This document shows, one piece after another, positions 42,086-50,730 of a stretch of 64,000 nt of DNA. The position numbers and the translations under genes are program-made. The notes below the pieces were generated by a model. It made no database searches. It had not been told where the DNA came from and saw nothing but the letters and a program-made list of their open reading frames with translations. Numbering within the stretch: the stretch's first letter is position 1; each line of letters starts with the position of its first letter. Origin of the DNA: Dyella kyungheensis (GTDB lineage: Bacteria; Pseudomonadota; Gammaproteobacteria; Xanthomonadales; Rhodanobacteraceae); assembly GCF_016905005.1 (NCBI RefSeq), contig NZ_JADIKC010000002.1, forward strand, positions 248,001-312,000, read 5' to 3'.

Positions 42086-42901
42086 ATGAATCGCCAGTTT
42101 CATTTCATCTCGGGCCTGCCAAGGTCCGGGTCCACATTGCTTTCGGCCATCCTGGGCCAGAACCCGCGTTTCCATGCGGGTATGAGTGGCCCCGTCGGCG
42201 GCGCCTTCAATACGCTTCTGGGCGAGTTGAGTGGCCGCAATGAGTATTCGGTGTTCATCAGCGACGAGCAGCGCAAACGCATGCTCAAGGGTCTGTTCGA
42301 TAACTATTACGGCCCCGAATTCGAGGCGCCGGTGATCTTCGACACCAACCGCATCTGGTGCAGCAAGATGCGCCACCTGCGCCCGTTGTTTCCGCAGGGC
42401 AAGGTCATTGCCTGTGTGCGCAACATGTCGTGGATCATCGACAGCATCGAGCAGCTCATCCGCAGGAATGCGTTCCAGCCGTCGTCCATCTTCAACTACC
42501 AGCCGGGCGGCACGGTCTACACCCGCGCCGAAGGGCTGGCCAATGGCGAGGGCATGGTGGGTGCGTCTTACAACGCGTTGAAAGAAGCGTTTTACGGCGA
42601 CGAAACCGCCAACCTCATGCTGCTGCAATACGAGACGCTGGTGAGCAACCCGGCGAGTGCAATCGCGGCCGTCTACGACTTCATCGGCGAGCCGGCGTAC
42701 GCGCATGACTTTGACAACATCAGCTACCAGGCCGACGAGTTCGACCTGCGCGCCGGCACGCCGGGGTTGCATGCGGTGCGCAGCAAGATCTCCGTGCGTG
42801 AACGCATGAGCGTGTTGCCGCCGGATGTGTTCCGCCGTTTCGAGAACGATGCCTTCTGGCTCGATCCCACGCTCAATCCTCGCAACGTGCGCGTCGCCTG
42901 A
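42086..42901 (+). CDS. Sulfotransferase family protein
   Basis: A 271-residue cytoplasmic PAPS-dependent sulfotransferase-fold protein. The 5'-phosphosulfate loop is SGLPRSGSTLLS (residues 9-20), followed by AILGQNPRFHAG. The 3'-phosphate region is VIACVRNMSWIIDS, with a downstream FIGEPAYAHDF segment. A GGGG ribosome-binding site lies 6 bases before ATG 42086. The acceptor is unknown. It sits 120 bp upstream of the autotransporter on the same strand with no clear terminator between, so a link to a surface protein or envelope glycan is plausible. Confidence 0.88.
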   Translation: MNRQFHFISGLPRSGSTLLSAILGQNPRFHAGMSGPVGGAFNTLLGELSGRNEYSVFISDEQRKRMLKGLFDNYYGPEFEAPVIFDTNRIWCSKMRHLRPLFPQGKVIACVRNMSWIIDSIEQLIRRNAFQPSSIFNYQPGGTVYTRAEGLANGEGMVGASYNALKEAFYGDETANLMLLQYETLVSNPASAIAAVYDFIGEPAYAHDFDNISYQADEFDLRAGTPGLHAVRSKISVRERMSVLPPDVFRRFENDAFWLDPTLNPRNVRVA

Positions 42902-43021
42902 CCCGGTGCCGCGCGACATTTTTTCTGTTTCGGAAGAACGCCACGCGTCGCGGGCACATGGTTGTGTCCAGCGTGGAAAACAGCAATTGAATGCATCCAG
43001 GCCAACAGGGGGCCTCACCTC

Positions 43022-46000
43022 ATGAATCGAATCTATCGTCTTGTATGGAACCGGGCTCTGTGCGTCATGCAGGTGGCATCGGAGTTCGCGCGCAGCCCCA
43101 GTGGTGGCGCGGTCGCGAGTCCGCATGATCGCGTGCCGGAGCTTTCCGTGCGCCCGTTGGCCGGTGCGCTTGCCGTACTGCTTGGCACGGGGTTGTTGCT
43201 TGCTTCGCCGGCCGCATTCGCAACGCCGGCGCCCAGCACGTTTACGGTGACGCAGACGACCGATGACGGCACGGGCACCGTGGTTGGCACACTGAGCTGG
43301 GCCATCACGCAGACCAACCAGACGCCCGGCGACACCATCAGCATCCAGCTCCCGGCCGGCAGCACCATCACCGTCACCGGCACGCTGCCGACGATGTCGG
43401 CCGCGACCACCATTGCCAGCCAGAACGACGTTGTCATCGATGGCGGCCTCCGCACCGCGATCAATGGCCCCATCGTCATCGCTACCGGCGGGTCGGTGAC
43501 GCTGGCGGGGAGCGGCAACGTGATTGCGAGCGGCATCGTGTCGGCGGGCACCGTGACGATCGAAGCGGGTACGGCAGTGTCCGGGCAGGTTGGTGCGGCG
43601 GGCGTCTCAGGCAGCAGCGATCCGGCAGGTCCAGGAGGCTATGGATTCTCGGGCACCGATTTCTCGCTGACCAACGCAGGCACCATCATCGGTGGTACAG
43701 GCGGCAACAGTGGCGCCCCCATCGATGGCGCGGCTGGTGCAGGTCCGGGTGCGCCCGGTGGCGCCGCCACTGGCCCCAGCAACGCAGGTGAGGGCGGCGA
43801 TGGCGTAAATGGCAACGGCTTCACGCTCGTCAATACCGGCGTGATCACCGGCGGGACCGGTGGCCTAAGCAATAGCGGCGGCAATGGCGGCGCGGGTGCC
43901 ATCGGCAGCGGTGCGGTGGATGGCGGCGCTGGTGCTGGCGGGACGGCGGGCAGCTGGGGCCCGCAAGGTGCCGCGGGTGTGTACGGTGCTTCCTTCACCC
44001 TGACAAACGCTGGTTCGATCACTGGCAGCGCAGGTGCCAGCGCAGGTAACGGTGGCAATGGTGGCAGTGGCGGTGATGGTTATGCCTCTACCAACGGTGG
44101 CAGCGGGGCCAGCGCGGGGGCCGGTGGTAACGGTGGCCATGGTGGAGTCGGTGTATTCGGCACGGGTTTCATCGTCACCAACACCGGCTCCATCACCGGT
44201 GGTGCGGGAGGAAACGGTGGTAATGGCGGCAATGGTGGTAACGGCGGCAACGCCACGATTGGCTATGGTGGAGCCGGCGGTAACGCCGGCAATGGCGGCA
44301 ATGGCGACGACGGTGGCGCGGGTGTTGCGGGATCGGGATTCACGCTGGTCAACAGCGGCACCATCACCGGCGGCAACGCGGGCTTGGGTGGAGCCGCCGG
44401 CAACGCTGGTAACGGTGGAGTCGGCGCGCTCGCCGGGATCAATGGTGCGGCTGGTATCGATGGTGCAGATGGTTTCGGCGGCGCCGGTGTCCAGGCCGCG
44501 GGCGGCTCTACCATTATCAATCGAGGCACCATCGCCGGCGGCCTGAATGCCGATGGCACGCGCTCGGTGGCCGTGGTTCTCTATGGCGGCATGAACAATC
44601 TGGTCCTGGAAGCGGGTTACCAGTTCATCGGCGAGGTGGTGAGCGTCAACAGCAACAACACGCTGACGCTCGGTGGCGACATCGATTCGACGTTCGACGC
44701 GATCACGCTGGGCGGCCAGTTCCAGGGTTTCGACCAGTTCGGCAAGTCGGGCAACAGCACCTGGACAGTGACGGGTGACAACGTCAACGTGGATGGCGCC
44801 TGGACGCTGAGCGGCGGCAAGCTTGATCTGACTGGGAACAACAGTCAGTACGTCGGTGGCCTGGCCGCCAGTACGGGTACGACGCTGGTGGTGGATGCCG
44901 GCACGTCGCTGCTGGGCACGTCTGGCGATCAAGGCATGAATGGCGTCACGCTGCCTGGCGGTTCGGGCTTTCCCGGCAATGGCTCAAGCGGCATGAGCGG
45001 TGGCCTCGGCTCCGCGGCCGTCTCTGGTGCAGGCTTCACCCTGACGAACCGCGGCAACGTGATCGGCGGGTTCGGTGGCGCTGGCGGTGCGGGCGGTGCA
45101 GGCGCCACGGGCTTTTACAGCAGCAGCGGTTATCACGGTGGCGCTGCGGGCAACGGCGGCAATGGTGGCTACGGCGGCGCGGGCGTCACCGGTTCGGGCT
45201 TCACGGTGACCAATACCGGCACGCTTGCCGGCGGCGCCGGTGGCGCGGGCGGGAGTGGCGGCAACAGCGGCGCGGGTGGCGCCACCGCCCTGGCTAACGG
45301 TGGCGATGCATTCGCCGGTGCGAATGGTGGATGGGGTGGCGCAGGCGGTGCTGGCGTCATTGGGTCCAGCTTCACGCTGACCAACACCGGCACCCTGAGG
45401 GGCGGCAACGGCGGCCAGGGTGGCGACGGCGGCACGGGAGGCAACGGCGGCCTGTCGGCCTACTTGGGCAGCGGCAATGGCGGCAACGGTGGCAATGGCG
45501 GTAACGGTGGTTTCGGCGGTGCCGGTGGCGCAGGCGTCACGGGTGGCTCGTTCACGCTCACCAACACCGGCACGATTACGGGAGGCAATGGTGGTGCCGG
45601 CGGCAACGCCGGTCAGGGCGGTATGGGCGGCGGCGCAGTCGTGGGCCAGATCGGATCGAGCGGGATGCCCGGTACCGGAGGTGCGGGTGGCAGCGGCGGC
45701 GATGGCGTATGGGGCTATGCCGTGCAGATCATCAACAGCGGCACCATCAGCGGCGGCAACGCCGGTGCCGGTGGCTCAGGCAACGGTCCTTCGCTTTCGA
45801 ACGTGGGCGGCGTCGGTGTGGAGTTGCAGGGCGACTCCGTGCTGGTCAATAGCGGCACCATCAGCGGCGGCATGAGCGGTGATGGCACCCAGCAACAGGC
45901 GGCCATTGACCTCACTGGCGGCAACAATCGGTTGGTGCTGGAAGCCGGCTCGACCATCAACGGCAATGTGTACAGCTTTGGCGCTGGCCTCCCCAACGGT

Positions 46001-49000
46001 GGCGATACGCTGGAGCTGGGCGGCGATGCAGATGCCACGCTCACCGGCAGCGTCGGCGGTTATGCCAGCGGCGCGCAGTACCAAGGTTTCTCCACCTACC
46101 TGAAGACAGGCGCGAGCACCTGGACGCTGACGGCCACGTCCCAGTTTGCCGCCAACTGGTCCGTGCTGGGTGGCGAGCTGGCACTGGATGGCATCTACAG
46201 TATCTTCACCGGCAACTTCAGCATGGCCGCCGGCACGACCTTGTCGGTGGGCGATGGTCAGACCTCGCTACGCGTGCAGGGTGCGCTGGGTTCAAATGGC
46301 AGCGACGGCGGCGCAGGCGGTTCGGGTGACGGCATCTCCATCGCGCCAAGCGCGGGTGGCAACGGCAGCCATGGCGCCGACGGTGGCGTGGCGGTGAGCG
46401 GGGCGAGCTACACGCTCAACAACCAGAATCAAGGCTGGATCAGTGGCGGCAGCGCTGGCAACGGCGGTAACGGTGGTGCCGGCGGCAGCGCGAGCGTTTC
46501 CAGCACCGGCGGATTCGACGGCGCGGACGGCGGCATGGGTGGCAACTCCGGTAACGGCGGAGTCGCTGTCACCGGCAGCGACTTCGTGCTGACCAACGCA
46601 GGTACCGTCGATGGCGGGCCGGGTGACGAGGCTGGCATGGGTGGCAATGGCGGCTTAGCCGAAAGCAATCTGGGCCCTGATGGCACGGTCCTGGCGGGCC
46701 GAGGTGGCAAGGGCGGGGCTGGCGGCTCGGGTGGCACCGGTGGCGATGCCGTCACGGGCACGGGATTCACCGTATCCAACCTTGCCAGCGGCTACATCAA
46801 CGGCGGTGTCGGCGGTTTCGGCGGTTTCGGTGGCAGTGGCGCTGAAGGCGGCTTTGGAAGCTACGTCAGCGGCGGCGCGGGCGGAGCCGGTGGTGTGGGC
46901 GGCACGGGTAGTGTTGGCGGCAACGCTGTCTCCGGCACGGGCTTCACGCTGACCAGCGCCGGCTACATACAGGGTGGCATGGGTGGTTGGGGTGGCTGGG
47001 GTGGCAATGGTGGCACCGGTGGTTTCGGCAATATCAGTGTGACCGGTGCTGGCGTCACCACGGGCTATGTGTCCATCGCCAATTCGGGTGCCGGTGGTGC
47101 GGGTGGCGCGGGCGCCACAGGCGGCGCCGGCGTCACGGGCAGCCAGTTCACCCTTACCAATACCAATTCCTTGAGTGGTGGTATGGGTGGTACCGGCGGC
47201 AACGGCGGTACGGGCGGTAGCGGCTACGCTGCTCAGTCACTGGCGACCGCGCTCACTGCCGGGTCCATGCTCTCCATCGATGGTGGCAACGCCGGTAACG
47301 GCGGTGCGGGCGGCGCGGGTAGCTCGGGCGGCGCGGGCGTGAGTGGCTCGGCGTTCTCCGTGACCAACTCCGGCGGGATCTGGGGTGGCCAGGGCGGTTA
47401 CGGCGGCAATGGCGGCGCGGGTGGTCGTGCCACGGGCGTGCATCAGGTCAGCGCCACCAGTGGCGGCACGGGCGGCAATGCGGGCAACGGCGGTGCAGGC
47501 AGCGTAGGTGGCAACGGTGGCGTAGGCATCGGCGGCAGCAATTTCTCAGTGACCAACACCCGGATGGTGCAGGGCGGCCTGGGCGGTAGCGGTGGCTACG
47601 GCGGTTATGCCTACGGCGGCGGCAGCGCGCCTGGGGGTACCGCGGGCAACGCCGGTAACGGTGGCGCCGGCGGTGCGGGTGGCGTGGGTGGCGCAGCGAT
47701 TGCCGGCAACCACTTCACCGTGACCAACAGTGGCTATGTGTACGGTGGTGCCGGCGGTCTCGGTGGGAAGGGTGGCAATGTCTACGGTTCTGGTGGTGCC
47801 ACCGTTACCGGCACGGGCGGCACAGGCGGCAACGGCGGCGCGGGTGCCGCGGGCGGTGCCGGTGGGGCTGGCATCAGCGGCAGCCAGTTCATCCTGAGCA
47901 ATACCGGCTACATCGGCGGTGGCCAGGGCGGCCGTGGCGGCGCCGGCGGTATGAGCAGCGCGGGCGGCGGCTCGGCCGCCTCCGGAACCAGCGGCGCGGG
48001 TGGTGCGGGCGGCGATGGTGGTGCGGGCGTTAGCGGCACTGATTTCGTCGTGACCAACACCGGCATCATCGTGGGCGGCAAAGGCGGCAGGGGCGGCAAC
48101 GGTGGCAGCTACAACGGCATCAGCGCGCCGGGAGGCGTGGGAGGCGCCGGTGGAGCGGGTGTCAGCGGCTCGGGCTTCATGCTGACCAACACTGGCAGTG
48201 GTTCCATCACCGGTGGCAACGGCGCAAGCGATGGCGGTGCGGGCACCACCCCGGCGACGCCGGTCGGCAACGCGGTGGGCGGCGTGGGTGTGGTGGCGAC
48301 GGGAAATGCCACCATCGACAACGCCGGCATCATCGCTGGCGGCGTGAGTGTTTCGGGCGTACAGGCTGATGCGGTCGAGTTCAGCGGCGGCGGCAACAAC
48401 CTGATCGTCGAATCGGGCGCAGCGTTCACCGGTAACGTCGTCAGCAGCAGCGCCAGCACCAACGGCGGTGACACGCTGACGCTGGGCGGCGGCACCAATG
48501 CCAGCTTCGATCTGGGAACTAGCGGCGCGGCGGGCAGCAACGCGAAGTACCAGGGCTTTGCACATTTCGCCAAGGCCGGCACGAGTACGTGGACGCTGAC
48601 GGGTACCGGCAATGCGAACCAGTCGTGGACGATCAGCGGTGGCACGCTGGTGGGCAATAGCACCAGCATCGTGGGCAACGTGACGTTCGCGCCGGCGTCC
48701 GGCAACAGCGCCAACCTCACCTTCGATCAGGCGAGCAACGGCGTGTACAACGGCGCGATCAGCGGCGACGGTTCGCTGACCAAGTCCGGCGATGGCACGC
48801 TGACCCTCACCGGCAACAACACCTACACAGGCACCACCACCGTCAGCGGCGGCGCGCTGCTGGTGGCCGGCGGCGGCATGATGGGCGGCAATGTCATCAG
48901 TAGCGGCACGGTGGTCTTCAATCGCACGGACAATGCCAGCTATAACGCAGTGATCAGCGGCACGGGCGGTGTTTCGCAAACCGGCACGGGCACGCTGGTG

Positions 49001-50518
49001 CTCAATGGTGCCAACACCTACACCGGCGCCACGAGCATTCAAGCCGGCACGCTGGAAATTGGCGACGCATCGCACGCATCGGCCTCGGTGACCAGCGACG
49101 TGGCGGTGAGCGGCGACGGCACGCTGCGTGGTCACGGCACCGTCGATGGCAATGTCGTGAGCGACGGCACGGTGTGGCCGGGCGGCTCCGTGGGCGTGTT
49201 GACCATCAATGGCAACTACACGCAGAACACTGATGCTACGTTGCAGATCGACGTGACGCCCACCGAGGCTTCCAAGCTGTTGGTGAACGGCAACGCGACA
49301 CTGGGTGGCAAGCTGAGCCTGATCTACGCGCCGGGCACGTACACCAGTGCCACGTTTACGCTGGTGCAGGCCAATGCGCTGACGGGCACGTTCGCCAGCA
49401 CGACTGCCAGTGGCTCGGTACCGACGGCGCTGGCGCCGACGGTGGCATACACCTCGACGCAGGCCAATCTGGTGCTGGGCACGGGCGTATCCACCGGGCC
49501 GACGACGCCAAACGATCCGACCGGCCCCACCGTTGTCGCACCCAGCGACGGCCAGCTCTATGCCAACTTCATGCGCGCGGCCAACCTGATCGGGCAGCAG
49601 TCCGCGACCACGGTGCTTGATGCCACCTTGCGTCCGGGTGAAGCGAACTGCGGCAGTGACGAGGCAGCGCACGCCAACACTGTCACCTCGTCGTGCAGCC
49701 ATGGCGTGTGGGTGCAGTACAGCGGCACCAGCAACGAACTCACCGGCAGCAACGGCCTCGACAGCACGGCCTTCGGCTTGCAGGCCGGTGGCGACATGGC
49801 CATGGGCGACATGATGCACCTGGGTGTCGAGGCGGGTGTGGATCGCATCAACGGCAACGACCGTGATGGCGGCTACGGGCACGTCGACAACATCCATGGC
49901 GGCATCTACGCCTTCGCCAACGCGGGTCCCATGGTGTTGTCGGGCATGGTCGACGAAGCGCATGGCAGCTATCGCCTGACGCGCGCAAACGACATCGGCA
50001 AGGCCAACGCGAGCCCCGATGGCAATACCACGGCGGCGGCAGTGCAGGTGGCGTGGCCGGTGTCCGCTGCCAAGTGGCAGGTCACGCCGGCGGTGGGTGT
50101 GCTCTATCAGCACCAGACGCTGGATGGCTTCAACGAAACCATCAACAGCACCAGCCCGCTGGCGTCCTCGTTCGCACTGCAAGGCACGCGCAGCACGTAT
50201 ACCAGCATGCAGCCGTATGCGTCCGTGTCGTTCACGCATCCGTTCACGGCAGGTGGCGTGATGTATGTGCCGCAGTTCAATGTGGGCTATCGCTACGAGG
50301 CGCGCAGCGGCGGCGGACCGGTGGTGAACGTGTTGAGCCAGGACGGCACCGCATTTGCGCTCAAGGGCGATGCGCTGGGACGTGGCATGAGCACGGTGGG
50401 CGCGCGCATCACCGCTCACGAAGGGGCGTCGTGGAGTCTCTACCTGGATTACCAGGGCCAGTTCGCCAGCCATCTCAACGACAACGCGCTGAGCGTGGGT
50501 TTCACCAAGCACTTCTAA
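43022..50518 (+). CDS. Giant glycine-rich (PGRS-like) type Va autotransporter
   Basis: A 2498-residue protein. Residues 1-30 (MNRIYRLVWNRALCVMQVAS...) are an extended signal peptide region (ESPR), with the hydrophobic core near 48-68 and cleavage around AFA-TP. The passenger carries 24 beta-rung units of the form VSGxxFTLTNTGTITGG, most followed by GGX-rich runs. They occur in blocks of 6, 6 and 12. Each block ends in a glycine-poor cap (near residues 513, 959 and 1783) with NLVLEAG, DTLTLGG, YQGF and STWTLTG. Autochaperone-type repeats follow (NNTYTGTTTVSGG). The C-terminal ~275 residues form the autotransporter barrel ending in Phe. It is probably a surface adhesin or fibre. Confidence 0.93.
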   Translation: MNRIYRLVWNRALCVMQVASEFARSPSGGAVASPHDRVPELSVRPLAGALAVLLGTGLLLASPAAFATPAPSTFTVTQTTDDGTGTVVGTLSWAITQTNQTPGDTISIQLPAGSTITVTGTLPTMSAATTIASQNDVVIDGGLRTAINGPIVIATGGSVTLAGSGNVIASGIVSAGTVTIEAGTAVSGQVGAAGVSGSSDPAGPGGYGFSGTDFSLTNAGTIIGGTGGNSGAPIDGAAGAGPGAPGGAATGPSNAGEGGDGVNGNGFTLVNTGVITGGTGGLSNSGGNGGAGAIGSGAVDGGAGAGGTAGSWGPQGAAGVYGASFTLTNAGSITGSAGASAGNGGNGGSGGDGYASTNGGSGASAGAGGNGGHGGVGVFGTGFIVTNTGSITGGAGGNGGNGGNGGNGGNATIGYGGAGGNAGNGGNGDDGGAGVAGSGFTLVNSGTITGGNAGLGGAAGNAGNGGVGALAGINGAAGIDGADGFGGAGVQAAGGSTIINRGTIAGGLNADGTRSVAVVLYGGMNNLVLEAGYQFIGEVVSVNSNNTLTLGGDIDSTFDAITLGGQFQGFDQFGKSGNSTWTVTGDNVNVDGAWTLSGGKLDLTGNNSQYVGGLAASTGTTLVVDAGTSLLGTSGDQGMNGVTLPGGSGFPGNGSSGMSGGLGSAAVSGAGFTLTNRGNVIGGFGGAGGAGGAGATGFYSSSGYHGGAAGNGGNGGYGGAGVTGSGFTVTNTGTLAGGAGGAGGSGGNSGAGGATALANGGDAFAGANGGWGGAGGAGVIGSSFTLTNTGTLRGGNGGQGGDGGTGGNGGLSAYLGSGNGGNGGNGGNGGFGGAGGAGVTGGSFTLTNTGTITGGNGGAGGNAGQGGMGGGAVVGQIGSSGMPGTGGAGGSGGDGVWGYAVQIINSGTISGGNAGAGGSGNGPSLSNVGGVGVELQGDSVLVNSGTISGGMSGDGTQQQAAIDLTGGNNRLVLEAGSTINGNVYSFGAGLPNGGDTLELGGDADATLTGSVGGYASGAQYQGFSTYLKTGASTWTLTATSQFAANWSVLGGELALDGIYSIFTGNFSMAAGTTLSVGDGQTSLRVQGALGSNGSDGGAGGSGDGISIAPSAGGNGSHGADGGVAVSGASYTLNNQNQGWISGGSAGNGGNGGAGGSASVSSTGGFDGADGGMGGNSGNGGVAVTGSDFVLTNAGTVDGGPGDEAGMGGNGGLAESNLGPDGTVLAGRGGKGGAGGSGGTGGDAVTGTGFTVSNLASGYINGGVGGFGGFGGSGAEGGFGSYVSGGAGGAGGVGGTGSVGGNAVSGTGFTLTSAGYIQGGMGGWGGWGGNGGTGGFGNISVTGAGVTTGYVSIANSGAGGAGGAGATGGAGVTGSQFTLTNTNSLSGGMGGTGGNGGTGGSGYAAQSLATALTAGSMLSIDGGNAGNGGAGGAGSSGGAGVSGSAFSVTNSGGIWGGQGGYGGNGGAGGRATGVHQVSATSGGTGGNAGNGGAGSVGGNGGVGIGGSNFSVTNTRMVQGGLGGSGGYGGYAYGGGSAPGGTAGNAGNGGAGGAGGVGGAAIAGNHFTVTNSGYVYGGAGGLGGKGGNVYGSGGATVTGTGGTGGNGGAGAAGGAGGAGISGSQFILSNTGYIGGGQGGRGGAGGMSSAGGGSAASGTSGAGGAGGDGGAGVSGTDFVVTNTGIIVGGKGGRGGNGGSYNGISAPGGVGGAGGAGVSGSGFMLTNTGSGSITGGNGASDGGAGTTPATPVGNAVGGVGVVATGNATIDNAGIIAGGVSVSGVQADAVEFSGGGNNLIVESGAAFTGNVVSSSASTNGGDTLTLGGGTNASFDLGTSGAAGSNAKYQGFAHFAKAGTSTWTLTGTGNANQSWTISGGTLVGNSTSIVGNVTFAPASGNSANLTFDQASNGVYNGAISGDGSLTKSGDGTLTLTGNNTYTGTTTVSGGALLVAGGGMMGGNVISSGTVVFNRTDNASYNAVISGTGGVSQTGTGTLVLNGANTYTGATSIQAGTLEIGDASHASASVTSDVAVSGDGTLRGHGTVDGNVVSDGTVWPGGSVGVLTINGNYTQNTDATLQIDVTPTEASKLLVNGNATLGGKLSLIYAPGTYTSATFTLVQANALTGTFASTTASGSVPTALAPTVAYTSTQANLVLGTGVSTGPTTPNDPTGPTVVAPSDGQLYANFMRAANLIGQQSATTVLDATLRPGEANCGSDEAAHANTVTSSCSHGVWVQYSGTSNELTGSNGLDSTAFGLQAGGDMAMGDMMHLGVEAGVDRINGNDRDGGYGHVDNIHGGIYAFANAGPMVLSGMVDEAHGSYRLTRANDIGKANASPDGNTTAAAVQVAWPVSAAKWQVTPAVGVLYQHQTLDGFNETINSTSPLASSFALQGTRSTYTSMQPYASVSFTHPFTAGGVMYVPQFNVGYRYEARSGGGPVVNVLSQDGTAFALKGDALGRGMSTVGARITAHEGASWSLYLDYQGQFASHLNDNALSVGFTKHF

Positions 50519-50535
50519 ACAGCGATGTAGCGATC

Positions 50536-50570
50536 GCCGGGTGCGCCGACTACATGGCTCACCCGGCTTC
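50536..50570 (+). terminator. Hairpin after the autotransporter gene
   Basis: GCCGGGTG (50536-50543) and CACCCGGC (50560-50567) form an 8-bp stem with a 16-nt loop, followed by TTCTCT. It is a plausible but weak terminator 18 bp after the stop. Confidence 0.45.
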
Positions 50571-50690
50571 TCTACCGCAACGATCGGAGACTTCAGCCTA
50601 GAAACTTGCTCATGTGCTTCCCTACGTTGCGTGTTGGCTGCTTGGAACGCGGCGCGCGCGGCAGCAACTTCCGGGCGGTTCGGCCTTTGG

Positions 50691-50730
50691 CATTGCACCA
50701 ACCGGGCGCAAAGTCCATCATGGTGCAATG
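50691..50730. promoter_or_regulatory. Inverted repeat covering the ntrB start codon, with NtrC-like half-sites
   Basis: CATTGCACCA (50691-50700) and TGGTGCAATG (50721-50730) are perfect 10-bp arms with a 20-nt spacer. The right arm ends in the ntrB ATG (50728-50730). Each arm contains TTGCACCA, the half-site seen in the glnA NtrC site. As DNA it could bind NtrC; as RNA it would form a hairpin that hides the start codon. Confidence 0.65.

Noticed and set aside
43560..48370. Regular repeats suggesting a CRISPR array
   Set aside because: Repeats are imperfect, in frame and encode a continuous glycine-rich passenger; there are no uniform spacers and no cas genes.
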